Shown here: positions 15,942 to 24,224 of the stretch, piece by piece
How positions within the stretch are numbered: position 1 is the first letter of the stretch
Layout: each line of letters starts with the position of its first letter
Assembly (NCBI GenBank): GCA_964533185.1
Contig: CAZHLD010000016.1
Span: 1 to 48,455, forward strand
DNA: 48,455 bases
Direction of reading: 5' to 3'
DNA from: CAZHLD01 sp964533185
GTDB lineage: Bacteria; Acidobacteriota; Terriglobia; Acidiferrales; UBA7541
Position numbers and translations under genes: made by a program
The notes under the pieces: generated by a model
Seen by the model: the letters and a program-made list of their open reading frames with translations, nothing else
The model's database searches: none
Told to the model about the DNA's origin: nothing

Positions 15942-16120
15942 GGTCGGGGGCGTTTACCGGTCCGAGACAGTCTAGCAAGCCACTGCTGCGACGCAAGCGC
16001 GACGTGCCTGCCGGGTAACATCAAGCGGCACCGCCACGAAACCATTTTCTCTCTCGCAGGAATGGATGGAAGGGTGCATAATCGGGCGAGAAATTCGGGC
16101 AGAGAGCGAGACCTGCCGCC

Positions 16121-17047
16121 TTGGAACAGCGCTACACCCGAAGCGAAGTCGGACGGATCGCGGGGATCACCCGGCGCCAACTGGACTACTGGACACGCCT
16201 GGGCCTGCTTGAACCGCGGCCCCGCTGGGGTGAACGCTTCTACAGCTTTACCGACCTGGTGGCCATCGAGACCATCAAGCAACTGACCTCACGGGGTATG
16301 CCGGTCAGAAGACTGCGGCGCGCCATTGATGCACTGGGCGAGCAGATGCGGGCGGCTCCCGGGCGTCTTGCTTCTCTGCGCCTGCTAACGCATGGGCGCC
16401 ACGTGGTGGTGATGCCACCCGGACCCGACGGCCAGCCGGTTGAGCTGCTGAGCGGGCAGTTCATCCTCAACTTCGATACGGCTCGGCTGAGCGGACGCGT
16501 AAAGGAATTGTCGTCGCGCACGGCCGAGGAATGGTTTGAGACTGGGATGGCCTGCGACACTTCGCCGGACACACTCGGCGAAGCCGAACGGGCCTACCGG
16601 CGGGCGGTCGATTTGGCGCCGGACTGGGTGGAAGCACACATCAATCTTGGGACGGCGCTCTTCCAGCTCAGGCAGATGGAAGAGGCCAGGGAGGAATACC
16701 TGCAGGCGGCGGGGTTGGAGCCGAATCACCCGCTGGTGCAGTTCAACCTGGGATGTGTGCTGGAACAACTTGGCAACACCGAAGCGTCAATCGAGCGGCT
16801 ACAACGCGCCATCCAGCTCGCCCCGCACCTGGCCGATGCTCACCTGAATCTTGCGCTGGCCTACCAGAAACGGGGAGAAACAGAAGCCGCGCGGCTCCAT
16901 CTTTCGCGCTATTTGCAGTATGAGCCGCAAGGCCCGTGGGCCGAGTATGCGCGTGAATACGTCCAACCCCGGCAGTTCCGGTCGGAGGCCCCTCCCGGCA
17001 AGCGGGGCGGGCGAATGGGAAAGATCACGCCGTTTCGGCGCCGGTGA
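16121..17047 (+). CDS. MerR-type HTH fused to TPR repeats
   Basis: A 308-residue fusion. Residues 1-75 form a MerR winged helix (YTRSEVGRIAGITRRQLDYW, RLGLLEPRPRWGERFYSFTD, TSRGMPVRRLRRAI). A short strand-rich linker follows, then at least three TPR units (residues about 135-265; LGEAERAYRRAVDLAPDWVE, AREEYLQAAGLEPNHPLVQF, SIERLQRAIQLAPHLADAHL). The TPR part would bind a protein partner in place of the usual effector domain. The start is TTG with a weak ribosome site; an alternative further in would cut the HTH. The last 16 bases, including the stop, lie inside the 204-bp repeat that also holds tRNA-His. Targets unknown. Confidence 0.85.
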   Translation: MEQRYTRSEVGRIAGITRRQLDYWTRLGLLEPRPRWGERFYSFTDLVAIETIKQLTSRGMPVRRLRRAIDALGEQMRAAPGRLASLRLLTHGRHVVVMPPGPDGQPVELLSGQFILNFDTARLSGRVKELSSRTAEEWFETGMACDTSPDTLGEAERAYRRAVDLAPDWVEAHINLGTALFQLRQMEEAREEYLQAAGLEPNHPLVQFNLGCVLEQLGNTEASIERLQRAIQLAPHLADAHLNLALAYQKRGETEAARLHLSRYLQYEPQGPWAEYAREYVQPRQFRSEAPPGKRGGRMGKITPFRRR

Positions 17048-17235
17048 TCGCCATTCGCGGCCGATCGGGAGATTCCGTTCGTCCATGCCATCCTCTGAGC
17101 GCACCGGCAAGCCGCTTTTTCACGTCCCGTGGTTATGCTATGATTTTGGGTGTGCGGTGAGCGTAGCTCAGTTGGTAGAGCATCGGATTGTGGATCCGAG
17201 GGTCGTGGGTTCGAATCCCATCGCTCACCCCAGTT
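17032..17235 (+). repeat. Left 204-bp direct repeat carrying tRNA-His
   Basis: This segment matches 42637-42840 at a constant offset of 25605 with no gaps and 9 mismatches by my count (about 96% identical). It includes the end of the MerR-TPR gene, the tRNA promoter (TATGAT at 17139-17144) and the whole tRNA. Similarity stops abruptly at both ends. The integrase gene starts its stop codon 22 bp after it. Confidence 0.9.
17156..17232 (+). tRNA. tRNA-His (anticodon GTG), left copy
   Basis: Acceptor GTGAGCG (17157-17163) pairs with CGCTCAC (17222-17228); the extra G-1 that marks tRNA-His is encoded at 17156, opposite C73; the anticodon arm TCGGA-TTGTGGA-TCCGA shows GTG; the T-arm is GTGGG-TTCGAAT-CCCAT with an encoded CCA. 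All stems pair in this copy. Confidence 0.96.
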
Positions 17236-17257
17236 AACCTAAGCTAACCGGCTGAAT

Positions 17258-18430
17258 CTACTGAACCCACTTGCCAGTGTCTACCGCTTTGGCATCATTT
17301 GGTATCAGAATCCGCGCCAATCGCTCAACCGCTTCCCGCTGTGATTTGTCTACCGTGTGCGAGTATGCGGAGAGAGTTATGCGCGGGTCTGAGTGTCCAA
17401 GCTGAGCTTGCACCGTGGCCGGGCTTGCTCCCAAGTCAATCAAGAGCGTGCTGGCCGCGTGGCGGAATGCGTGAAAGCCTGCCCTCGGAATATTCAGACC
17501 ATCGAGAATGGGCCACAGCTTCCGTTGAACCACTTTGTTTGCGCTGTGCGGATTGCCGGTGCGCGTGGCGAAGAGCAAGCGAGACGGGTTTGGTTTCCAC
17601 TCCCGCAGATACGCTCTTAGAACATCACGGAGAATATCTGCAATGGGAACCGTGCGAACCGCAGACTTGCTCTTCGGCGCTTGGAGCCGTCCGTACCACG
17701 CGCTTTGAGTGACGGTGATTGTCTTGCGCTCTAGGTCCACCGAGTCTACCGAGAGCCCGCAGACTTCGCCGGCCCGCAACCTGGTGGGAGCCGCAACCAC
17801 AAACATCGTGCGGTAGGGTTGTTCAGTTGCGGCGGAAAGAATGCGCGCCGCTTCTCCCGCTGAGAAAAACCGGACGGCCCGCGTGATCCTCGCCGCCGGA
17901 AGCACGAGCGCATCCTGCGAGCAATCCCCACAAGTGTAACCGTAGGCTTTTGCGCTCTTGAGTATTCCGCTGAGTGTGCCGAGAACATTCAAGAGCGTGT
18001 GCCGGGCCAGTTTCCGCGCCAGAATGGAAACTAGCTGTTGAATGGTTTGCTGCGTGAGTTCTTCGAGTTTGAGCTTGCCGAGTCTTGGAATCAGGTACAC
18101 GCGCAGGTGCGATTCTGCGGCCTTGGCGCTCGAAGGTTTCCGCAACACCAAGACATTCTCCCGCCACGATTCGACAAACTGAATGAGTGTAGCGGTTTGC
18201 CCTGGCCGGTACGAAAAGCTATTGATCCTCTCAAGCCGCTTGGCGAGTTCCCGCTGAGCGAGCCTGCGAGTCTTTAACTCATTCGTGCTCCCCAAGACTT
18301 CCTTTCGCAGAATGCGCCGCACGTTTCCCTCGTGATCCACTTCGTCTACGCGGTACTGTGCAACCCAAACGCTTCGATTCTTTCCACCTATCAGGAACAG
18401 GTAGCCGTTCTGAAATCTCCGTCGAGCCAT
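17258..18430 (-). CDS. Tyrosine-type site-specific integrase
   Basis: A 390-residue phage-type integrase. The N-terminus (MARRRFQNGYLFLIGGKNRS) is an arm-binding-like domain, followed by a SAM-like core-binding region (ATLIQFVESWRENVL) and the catalytic domain. The catalytic set is complete: Arg in TRLRAGEVCGL, Lys in APKSKSAVRTVP, H-x2-R in FHAFRHAAST, His in LGHSDPRIT and Tyr in SAYSHTVD. ATG 18430 is preferred to the longer frame because AAAGGGGG stands just before it. Its 3' end lies 25 bp from tRNA-His, the standard position for an element integrated at a tRNA 3' end. All genes of the adjoining module share its direction. Confidence 0.93.
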   Translation of the reverse strand: MARRRFQNGYLFLIGGKNRSVWVAQYRVDEVDHEGNVRRILRKEVLGSTNELKTRRLAQRELAKRLERINSFSYRPGQTATLIQFVESWRENVLVLRKPSSAKAAESHLRVYLIPRLGKLKLEELTQQTIQQLVSILARKLARHTLLNVLGTLSGILKSAKAYGYTCGDCSQDALVLPAARITRAVRFFSAGEAARILSAATEQPYRTMFVVAAPTRLRAGEVCGLSVDSVDLERKTITVTQSAWYGRLQAPKSKSAVRTVPIADILRDVLRAYLREWKPNPSRLLFATRTGNPHSANKVVQRKLWPILDGLNIPRAGFHAFRHAASTLLIDLGASPATVQAQLGHSDPRITLSAYSHTVDKSQREAVERLARILIPNDAKAVDTGKWVQ

Positions 18431-18498
18431 GTTCCCCCTTTGCTCGCCCGGAGACTGTTGCGCGAGTGGGAAGGTATCACGAATTGGGCTTTCGAGCG

Positions 18499-18897
18499 TC
18501 ACGCTCTCCCGTTCGCAAAATGCCCGGTTTTAGGGCCGGATGAGGCGGCGGTATAAGGAAAACCTCTAACCGCCTCTGTAAGTCCTTTAGAATGCGCGGC
18601 CATCCCACCCTTAATTGAGCTGTCTAGGACGCTGCGATTAACCCGGTCGCGGCAGGTATCGCTGCACCACTTTGCGCTTCGCCTTTTCCCCTGTAGCGAA
18701 GCTCCGCAGCCGCAGCAACGGCCCGGTGTTATGGCCTGGTTTCCATCGCGGCATTCTCGACTGCACCATTCGCCCTCTTCACCTCGCCGCGTGTATCGCA
18801 CTGGTCCGAGAATCGCGCCGCACTTATCGCAGCACTCCCGCGCGAAGCATCCGTACTTCCCGAGCAGCTCGTAACTCTGCGCGTTGGTCAGGTACAT
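18499..18897 (-). CDS. Cys-rich zinc-finger protein of the integrated element
   Basis: A 132-residue protein with paired cysteines in treble-clef-like arrangement: CCDKCG, WCSRECRD, CCGCG and KWCSDTCRDRV. These suggest two zinc-binding knuckle pairs and a DNA- or protein-binding role. The start ATG 18897 has GGAG in front and overlaps the end of the upstream gene by 10 bp, so it is part of the same transcript. The C-terminal 35 residues have no clear fold. No named family recognised. Confidence 0.6.
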   Translation of the reverse strand: MYLTNAQSYELLGKYGCFARECCDKCGAILGPVRYTRRGEEGEWCSRECRDGNQAITPGRCCGCGASLQGKRRSAKWCSDTCRDRVNRSVLDSSIKGGMAAHSKGLTEAVRGFPYTAASSGPKTGHFANGRA

Positions 18898-19364
18898 GGA
18901 ATCTCCGTAGGCTCCGCTCCCTCAATCTCGACGAGCACACCGCATTGCTCCAGCCGGTCCACCAGCTCGCGCACGCTCCTATGGCCCGCAAGCCACTGTT
19001 GGCCGTTCATAGCAGCTCTTAACTCCGCGAACGTGGCCGCTATGAAGCCCCACACATCCGTCACTACTGAGAAATGAGTCAGGATGACCGGGGCTGGCTT
19101 TGGATTCCACTCAATCAGTCGCACGCGTTCTGGCATTGGCGGAATCGTGCCTCGAAGGTCGAAAGACTCAATGGTGGTAGGTTTTGTAGGTTTTGTAGGT
19201 ACGGCCCCACCCGTTTTTTCTATTATTTGCGTCTGAGAACGGGCATCTGACACATTTTCTTCTCTACCGGCAGGCTGAATAATCGGAAAAGCCCCTGAGG
19301 GCGAACCTACAAAACCTACAGAACCACACGGGTTCGGCCGCCAGTCTAGCCACTTACTTCGCAT
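18888..19364 (-). CDS. Hypothetical protein of the integrated element
   Basis: A 158-residue protein starting at ATG 19364, inside the end of the DUF3987 gene. The first third is of low complexity (GSVGFVGSPSG and later PTKPTKPTTIESF) because the DNA carries a 9-bp repeat and its inverted copy. The last 80 residues look folded (RVRLIEWNPKPAPVILTHFS, FIAATFAELRAAMN, VRELVDRLEQCGVLVEIEG), perhaps a winged-helix-like C-terminus. Function unknown; it lies between the replication genes and the zinc-finger gene, and it overlaps both. Confidence 0.6.
   Translation of the reverse strand: MRSKWLDWRPNPCGSVGFVGSPSGAFPIIQPAGREENVSDARSQTQIIEKTGGAVPTKPTKPTTIESFDLRGTIPPMPERVRLIEWNPKPAPVILTHFSVVTDVWGFIAATFAELRAAMNGQQWLAGHRSVRELVDRLEQCGVLVEIEGAEPTEIPCT
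19177..19319. repeat. Inverted GTAGGTTTT repeats inside a coding region
   Basis: GTAGGTTTT occurs twice plus GTAGGT at 19177-19200. The exact 16-base reverse complement of its first part (AACCTACAAAACCTAC) lies at 19304-19319. Both sit inside the hypothetical gene 18888-19364 and create its low-complexity peptide. The repeats could be iterons or a hairpin for replication or regulation. Confidence 0.5.
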
Positions 19365-20898
19365 GGAACACCTTCGGATTGACAACCCATGCTTCCGGTG
19401 GTCGGCCACCGGAGGGGGATATTGACAACTTCACCGTGCGCACCCAGGCGGCATCTTCCAGAATGTCGAGTGCTCCGCGAACCCGTTCCGGTGAACCCAG
19501 CCCGCTCCAGCCCTTCAAGTACACGTCGCGCGTCCTGAACACTTCAGGCAGATCGCGGGCCTGGATGTGGCGCGCAAGATCGCGGGCTGCACGGGCCTCC
19601 GGGGAAACGATGCACGCGTACACGCGCATGGCATGTGATTCTAGGTACTCGCAGCACACGGCAGCCTGCCTTGCATGATCCAAGCTGACGGTCTTGTCCT
19701 CATCGATCCCACCGCCGCGAGCCGCCAAGTCTGCCAGCTCGAAGAGAAGGGCGAGACTCGGCATAAGGCTGCGGTATTTTGACAAGTGAGCCACAATCGC
19801 TGGGGGGAGACCTGATTCACCGCGAATCTTACCTTCCAGTTCGGCCCACCAATTGAAGAAAAGCTTCTGTGCTTCGAGGGAAAAACACATTCGGGCGGGG
19901 GCCGTGGGGGAGAGTTTCGTCAGCGCAAAGAAAACATTCTCAGCCGTTGCCAACGCCTTTCTATTTGGAACGCGGTCCACTAGGTTCCATTCTCGCGGTG
20001 CGTCCGGCCAGACGCGGATTTGGAATCGCTGAAACAAGCCGTCATCGCCAGGGCCTCCCGAAACCGCGTCCGAGAGGTAGGACCGCAAGCGGGCGGGCTG
20101 GATATTGCCCAGAAGGCTGACGCACGCCGCTGGAACATGGATCGAGCCACGGCCAATCCGGTCTACGGTAAAGCCAGCGTCTCTGTTCCAGGCTTGCAGG
20201 TAAAAAGCACGTTCTCCCTCGCGTCCCTGCCTGTCGAGTTCCGCAAGCCAGCCGGTCAGTTCATCGCGGACGACCAAAACTCCAGCGGGATTCACGCTTA
20301 GAATTTCGTGCAACTTCTCGAATGTGGAGTCCGTCAGGATGAGCCTCTTTTGCACTGGAGGCTCAATGTTGTTCTCCGGGGTTGGCGGGGCGCTGTTGCC
20401 TTTCTTGCAGGCGACCTTGTACTGCTCACGCCATGCCTGCCGGCTCAATTCCGCCATCTCTTTCTGGGTCTCGTACTCGGCGCATTCTTGCTGATGCTCC
20501 GTACGCCATAGCTCCTCGATGTGTGTTAGCGGAAGGGTGACAGACCGCAGCACGGGTGACTTCATATAGCCAGGCGGCGCGATAATCGCTCCCCAAAGGT
20601 TCGGAACCACAGCCCACGAATCATCTAGCGCCTTCGGATGGATGCTCGCTCCCCGATTTACACAGCCCGCCAGCGCCACGATGGCCGCAGCCGCAGCGTA
20701 ATCCGGCGGAGTTTGCATCCGTTCTGAAACGTCCTCAACCAGCGGGCGGAAGCTCAGCGGAAGAAACTCCGCGTCAAATTCCTGTACGGGGCGGAGTTCG
20801 TCGCCAAGCGGGGAAGGTTCAGGCCATGACGTATTTGGCGTGTGATTCTCAAACTCCGCGCGTTCCACACCTGCGCGCTCGAAGGGGTTGACGTTCAC
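19354..20898 (-). CDS. DUF3987-family replication protein
   Basis: A 514-residue protein of the DUF3987 type, found on prophages, plasmids and satellites, usually beside primase domains. Features: PPDYAAAAAIVALAGCVNRG, a P-loop-like APPGYMKSPVLR (about residue 105), a charged helix with CKKGNSAPPTPENN, LILTDSTFEKLHEIL, then Walker B-like GVLVVRDELTGWLAEL, and GDDGLFQRFQIRVWPD. It probably works as a RecA-fold helicase or primase-helicase partner. The start GTG 20898 forms a GTGA overlap with the primase stop; the longer frame to 21114 lies inside the primase gene. The Walker A lacks the usual GK-S/T spacing, as is common in this family. Confidence 0.72.
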   Translation of the reverse strand: MNVNPFERAGVERAEFENHTPNTSWPEPSPLGDELRPVQEFDAEFLPLSFRPLVEDVSERMQTPPDYAAAAAIVALAGCVNRGASIHPKALDDSWAVVPNLWGAIIAPPGYMKSPVLRSVTLPLTHIEELWRTEHQQECAEYETQKEMAELSRQAWREQYKVACKKGNSAPPTPENNIEPPVQKRLILTDSTFEKLHEILSVNPAGVLVVRDELTGWLAELDRQGREGERAFYLQAWNRDAGFTVDRIGRGSIHVPAACVSLLGNIQPARLRSYLSDAVSGGPGDDGLFQRFQIRVWPDAPREWNLVDRVPNRKALATAENVFFALTKLSPTAPARMCFSLEAQKLFFNWWAELEGKIRGESGLPPAIVAHLSKYRSLMPSLALLFELADLAARGGGIDEDKTVSLDHARQAAVCCEYLESHAMRVYACIVSPEARAARDLARHIQARDLPEVFRTRDVYLKGWSGLGSPERVRGALDILEDAAWVRTVKLSISPSGGRPPEAWVVNPKVFHAK

Positions 20899-21605
20899 CG
20901 TGGCACCTCTATGCGGAAGCCTCGTTCGTCCTTGACATACCCGCGTTCGATTGCAGCGCGAATCAGGGCCGCTCGGTGCTCCTGGTGAAGAGCGAAAACG
21001 CGCCGTTCCTCTTCTGCCGCAAATGCCGCGATGCAATAAGCCGTGTCGGCCTCCCGCAGACGGTCCTCGGCGAATCTCAAGGCCTCCCAGCACAGTTCCT
21101 CTTCGTCGGCCCAACGTGGCGTCTCTCCTGCGTGAATCGCGCGGAGTCGGTTGCTGCCGTTCCGCCGAAGAGTCAAGAGTGAATGCAGGTCATCCCGCGC
21201 CTCCGCGAGTGCAGAGCGTTCCGCTGCCACCAATTCTTCTACAGCCCGCTTTCGCGCTTCACGCTCGCGCTTCAATCGCTCTGCCTCTTGCGGCGAAACG
21301 CCAGAGACTTGTATTCCGGAACGTGAAGCGAGAGATCGCACCGCACCAAGAAAGTCTGTGCGCTCGATGCGCGCAACGAAGTCGAACACGTCTCCGCCCA
21401 CGCCGCAGCCGAAGCAACGGTAGATTTGCTTGACCGGATGGACAGCGAACGAAGGCGTTTTTTCGGAATGGAACGGGCACAACCCAAAATAATTTTTCCC
21501 ACTCCTCTTGAGGCGGATGCGTTCTCCGGCAACCTCAACGATGGATACGGCCTGGCAAACCGCTTCAATCGTTTCGTCGGAAATTCGGGTCGCGCTGATC
21601 CTCAT
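20895..21605 (-). CDS. DnaG-type CHC2 zinc-finger protein (primase N-domain)
   Basis: A 236-residue protein starting at ATG 21605. Residues 1-95 form the CHC2 zinc finger of DnaG primases: FGLCPFHSEKTPSFAVHP, then YRCFGCGVGGDVFDFV, with Cys-x2-His and Cys-x2-Cys ligands. After this come Glu/Arg-rich helices that look like a coiled coil. No TOPRIM domain is present, so catalysis must come from another subunit, perhaps the DUF3987 protein with which it overlaps by 4 bp. Zinc-finger-only primase parts are common on satellites. It probably recognises the element's replication origin. Confidence 0.82.
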   Translation of the reverse strand: MRISATRISDETIEAVCQAVSIVEVAGERIRLKRSGKNYFGLCPFHSEKTPSFAVHPVKQIYRCFGCGVGGDVFDFVARIERTDFLGAVRSLASRSGIQVSGVSPQEAERLKREREARKRAVEELVAAERSALAEARDDLHSLLTLRRNGSNRLRAIHAGETPRWADEEELCWEALRFAEDRLREADTAYCIAAFAAEEERRVFALHQEHRAALIRAAIERGYVKDERGFRIEVPR

Positions 21606-21784
21606 GGCGTTGCCCCGGTTGCAACTCCCGCGTGAACCGGAGAGCTGCGCCTGCTGTGCGGAGTCCGCGAAGCCCGGCCTCGGGAGTTCACGCACCAGCA
21701 CCACGGCCGCGCCCCGCAAGTTTTGCATTCGTGGCTGAAAACGGAGTTCGGGAAGGCGTAATGCTGGCGAGCTGCGGCCCCCAT
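21602..21784 (-). CDS. Small Cys/Trp-rich protein of the integrated element
   Basis: A 60-codon frame ends in an ATGA overlap with the primase start. It contains HECKTCGARPWCWCVN, a possible zinc-binding knuckle, and a basic tail. The overlap and position within a tightly packed operon argue that it is translated; no family is recognised. An alternative is that only the overlap is accidental. Confidence 0.4.
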   Translation of the reverse strand: MGAAARQHYAFPNSVFSHECKTCGARPWCWCVNSRGRASRTPHSRRSSPVHAGVATGATP

Positions 21785-22164
21785 CGGGACCGCGGGATTT
21801 TTCGCTTGCAGATGCTTTGACGCGAGGTTGTTTGGGCGTGCATAGGCGATTCCTTTCCCTGTCCCGCGTTGGTAGAGTGGGACAGGGTGTCGTCAAACGT
21901 GCTTCTAGTCTGGGACTTCGTCGTCATCTCCGCCGGGCTGCCGGTCGGAGTGACTTCACTGCTGGGTATTCGTGTCACGCTCGAGAAGAGCCAAGCGCTG
22001 TCCGCTTTTAGCGCGGTCGCAATTCGTTCCCGCTCAACGGCCGTGGGTTCTTTCCATCCCTGGCAAATCTTGTTTATCGCAATAGGATGAATGCCTACTG
22101 CGCGCGCAAATGCCAGCTGCGTACCGAACTTCACCGCGATGGCCAATTTCAAGTTGTGTCTCAA
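21688..22164 (-). CDS. XRE-type HTH regulator of the integrated element
   Basis: A 158-codon frame from TTG 22164, behind AGAGGAAC. The first 60 residues are a Cro/C1-type helix-turn-helix: FGTQLAFARAVGIHPIAIN followed by KICQGWKEPTAVERERIATAL. The remainder is Ser/Thr/Arg-rich and not fold-like; it overlaps the small Cys/Trp-rich gene. It would act as repressor or switch for the element. A longer frame upstream to 22356 is not protein-like. It is the first gene of the minus-strand operon that ends with the integrase. Confidence 0.55.
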   Translation of the reverse strand: MRHNLKLAIAVKFGTQLAFARAVGIHPIAINKICQGWKEPTAVERERIATALKADSAWLFSSVTRIPSSEVTPTGSPAEMTTKSQTRSTFDDTLSHSTNAGQGKESPMHAQTTSRQSICKRKIPRSRWGPQLASITPSRTPFSATNAKLAGRGRGAGA

Positions 22165-22251
22165 GTCTGTTCCTCTAGAAAAGTTCTTCCGCAAGAGCGC
22201 AAGCAAAGCCACCCGACCGAAGCCGGTTGAGGTCACTCGATTGAATGACGG

Positions 22252-22283
22252 GGAACAAAAAGGCCACCCAAGGAACGGGTGGC
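22252..22283 (-). terminator. Rho-independent terminator of the glycan cluster
   Basis: On the minus strand GCCACCC, a 7-base loop and GGGTGGC (22283-22263) are followed by CTTTTTGTT. It lies 79 bp after the stop of the last glycosyltransferase gene and separates it from the integrated element. Confidence 0.75.
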
Positions 22284-22361
22284 TACTAGGTAGGGGCTTT
22301 CCGCCTTTGGAGGCACTGGCAATTCCCTCGACTTTCCGAGACGGTCCGGCTCCCACAATCC

Positions 22362-23519
22362 CTATTTGCCCAAAGAGAATTCCAGGATGCCTTCCGCGGT
22401 TCGCTTGGAATCAAAGTAGGTTTCTGCAATCTGCCGGGCCGCCCTGCTGTGGCGTTCGTAATCCGCGTTGATGGCGGCGAAAGCATCGGCCGCTTCCTTA
22501 GGTGTCGAGATACGAAACATTCCCTCACCGTTTGGAAGAAATGAACTTGGCCCGGTATTCTGCACTACGACGGGTTTGCCGCTTGCCAAATAGCAGATAG
22601 TGCGGTCGCTGATCCAAGCGTTCTGGAATTCCATGCAGGACCGCTTCGCGCAACTGAACTCGCCGCGCGAGCCTTGGATGTAGGCCTGATACATTTCGGG
22701 CGTGGCGGCGACTTCGCGGGAATGGCGGATGCGCCAGCCCCGTTTTTCCAGGTCCTTGGATTCCGCGATGTCCCGCTCCCGAAGCAGAAATAGCGCGAGT
22801 TCCAGCGACTGCGTCGTCAGTTGCGGCAGGTCCGCGAACTCCAAGAAGGCGAGTCGCTTAGTGTTTTCATACACTGCATCGCGGTCCACTACCCAATCCG
22901 ACGAATCCCAGATGGAAACCGTGGTGAAAGCGTCGCTGCGCGGGTCGAACACGTAGGGCCAGCGCTCGAGGCACACCGGCGGTCGAAAGTGAATCCACCG
23001 CAAGCCACAATCCGGAAATCGCGCAGCTGGCGTGCCCACCGTTTCGCCAGTAGTGAAGTAGAAATCGTGGCGCGGCACAGTGAGCTGTCCACGACTGATC
23101 CAAAACTGCAGTAGCCCCGGGTCGATGTCCACCAAGGCCGTGCGTCGGAAGCGCGCCAGCAACGCGGGGCTGATGGCGTAGTGGAAATTCAACAGCAAGT
23201 CCGCCTGCTCAAAGATGGCTTCGGCTGCTGCGCGCGTCATGTCGAGGTACTCTGTGGGCGCTTCGGGGGAGGGATTCTCGCTGTGCATGAGGTAAAGGAT
23301 GCACTTCCCACCGAAGCCGTACTGCTGCATCCGCGCACGGAAAGTGGCCAGTGCGTCGGCTTCCTGTTCGGCGCGTCCCTTAGTGCGAAAGCCTTCCAGC
23401 CAATAAACCTCGCAACCCAGGATGCGCAGGCCAAGTGCATATTGCAGATAGACCCAAAAGTGTCCGCCTCCTTCCGGAAACCCCGCGACGTTGAAGGGTG
23501 AGATAACGACAACTGGCAT
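22362..23519 (-). CDS. CgeB-like glycosyltransferase
   Basis: A 385-residue soluble glycosyltransferase of the GT-B type. The N-terminus VVVISPFNVAGFPEGGGHFWVY is a nucleotide-sugar-style glycine-rich loop with a His, followed by LRILGCEVYWLEGF. The C-terminal half has RGEFSCAKRSCMEFQNAWIS and DRTICYLASGKPVVVQNTG, like the donor-binding EPBEX7E-type region of CgeB/GT4 enzymes, and ends with an alpha-helical tail (AAINADYERHSRAARQIAE). It is the last gene of the cluster, 9 bp after the deacetylase gene. It probably transfers a sugar to the molecule exported by the ABC transporter. Donor and acceptor unknown. Confidence 0.72.
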   Translation of the reverse strand: MPVVVISPFNVAGFPEGGGHFWVYLQYALGLRILGCEVYWLEGFRTKGRAEQEADALATFRARMQQYGFGGKCILYLMHSENPSPEAPTEYLDMTRAAAEAIFEQADLLLNFHYAISPALLARFRRTALVDIDPGLLQFWISRGQLTVPRHDFYFTTGETVGTPAARFPDCGLRWIHFRPPVCLERWPYVFDPRSDAFTTVSIWDSSDWVVDRDAVYENTKRLAFLEFADLPQLTTQSLELALFLLRERDIAESKDLEKRGWRIRHSREVAATPEMYQAYIQGSRGEFSCAKRSCMEFQNAWISDRTICYLASGKPVVVQNTGPSSFLPNGEGMFRISTPKEAADAFAAINADYERHSRAARQIAETYFDSKRTAEGILEFSLGK

Positions 23520-23528
23520 AAACCTCCT

Positions 23529-24224
23529 TCACGTCGCCGAGGTGGCGAACAGACTGGCCGCTTCGCGATGATTGATGAGCTGGATGGACTGGCCGGCCAG
23601 GAACTGACGAATGAGCGGATCACATAAGGTCTGAAGTTCGATCCGGCGCTCGGCAGCGTAGCTGCTGGAAAAATCCGGGTCCACGTATCCCGGATGGCAG
23701 CTTAATTCGGTGACACCTTTCTCGAGCTCCGCCTCCAACATACGTGCCAAGCTCGCGGGGCTGATTTGCTCCGGGTGAGATTCGCCGCCCCACTGGCCGT
23801 AGAACTTCGTGAAGCAGCGGATCGGGGGGTGTTCGCGGAGTGACAATGCGTGTTCCCGCGCGAAGAAGAGGAAGTGGGGAAACAATCGCAGGTCACGGTG
23901 GATGTTGTGATGCGAATCCAGGTGCGTAGGAGGCTGGCCGATTAGTTCTTCGAAACGGCTGAACTGACGGCGCAACTCAGCGCGACAATGGTCATCATCT
24001 CCTTGAGCTGCGACCGATTTCGTTCCCCCATTCGCGAAGTGCACGTGCAACCCCACACTCAAATCCGGCACCTCACGACTGAACATGGCGGCTTCTTCGC
24101 TCCACGGCGCGTCTACGAGCAAGCTAGTGCTGGTGAGGATGCCGCGCCGGTGGGCGTCGATAATCCCGCGGTTGATCCCGCGGCTCGCACCGAAGTCATC
24201 CGCGTTGACAATGAGGTATTTCAT
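23529..24224 (-). CDS. ChbG/HpnK-family carbohydrate deacetylase
   Basis: A 231-residue protein of the YdjC/ChbG fold, which removes N-acetyl groups from sugars (chitooligosaccharides in ChbG, a hopanoid sugar in HpnK). Motifs: LIVNADDFGASRGINRGI with the metal-binding Asp pair, LTSTSLLVDAPWSEEA, LSVGLHVHFANGG with His, PTHLDSHHNIHRDLR with the metal His cluster, and TELSCHPGY near the end. The start overlaps the kinase gene in ATGA. In this cluster it probably deacetylates an N-acetylhexosamine residue before or after transfer. Confidence 0.88.
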   Translation of the reverse strand: MKYLIVNADDFGASRGINRGIIDAHRRGILTSTSLLVDAPWSEEAAMFSREVPDLSVGLHVHFANGGTKSVAAQGDDDHCRAELRRQFSRFEELIGQPPTHLDSHHNIHRDLRLFPHFLFFAREHALSLREHPPIRCFTKFYGQWGGESHPEQISPASLARMLEAELEKGVTELSCHPGYVDPDFSSSYAAERRIELQTLCDPLIRQFLAGQSIQLINHREAASLFATSAT

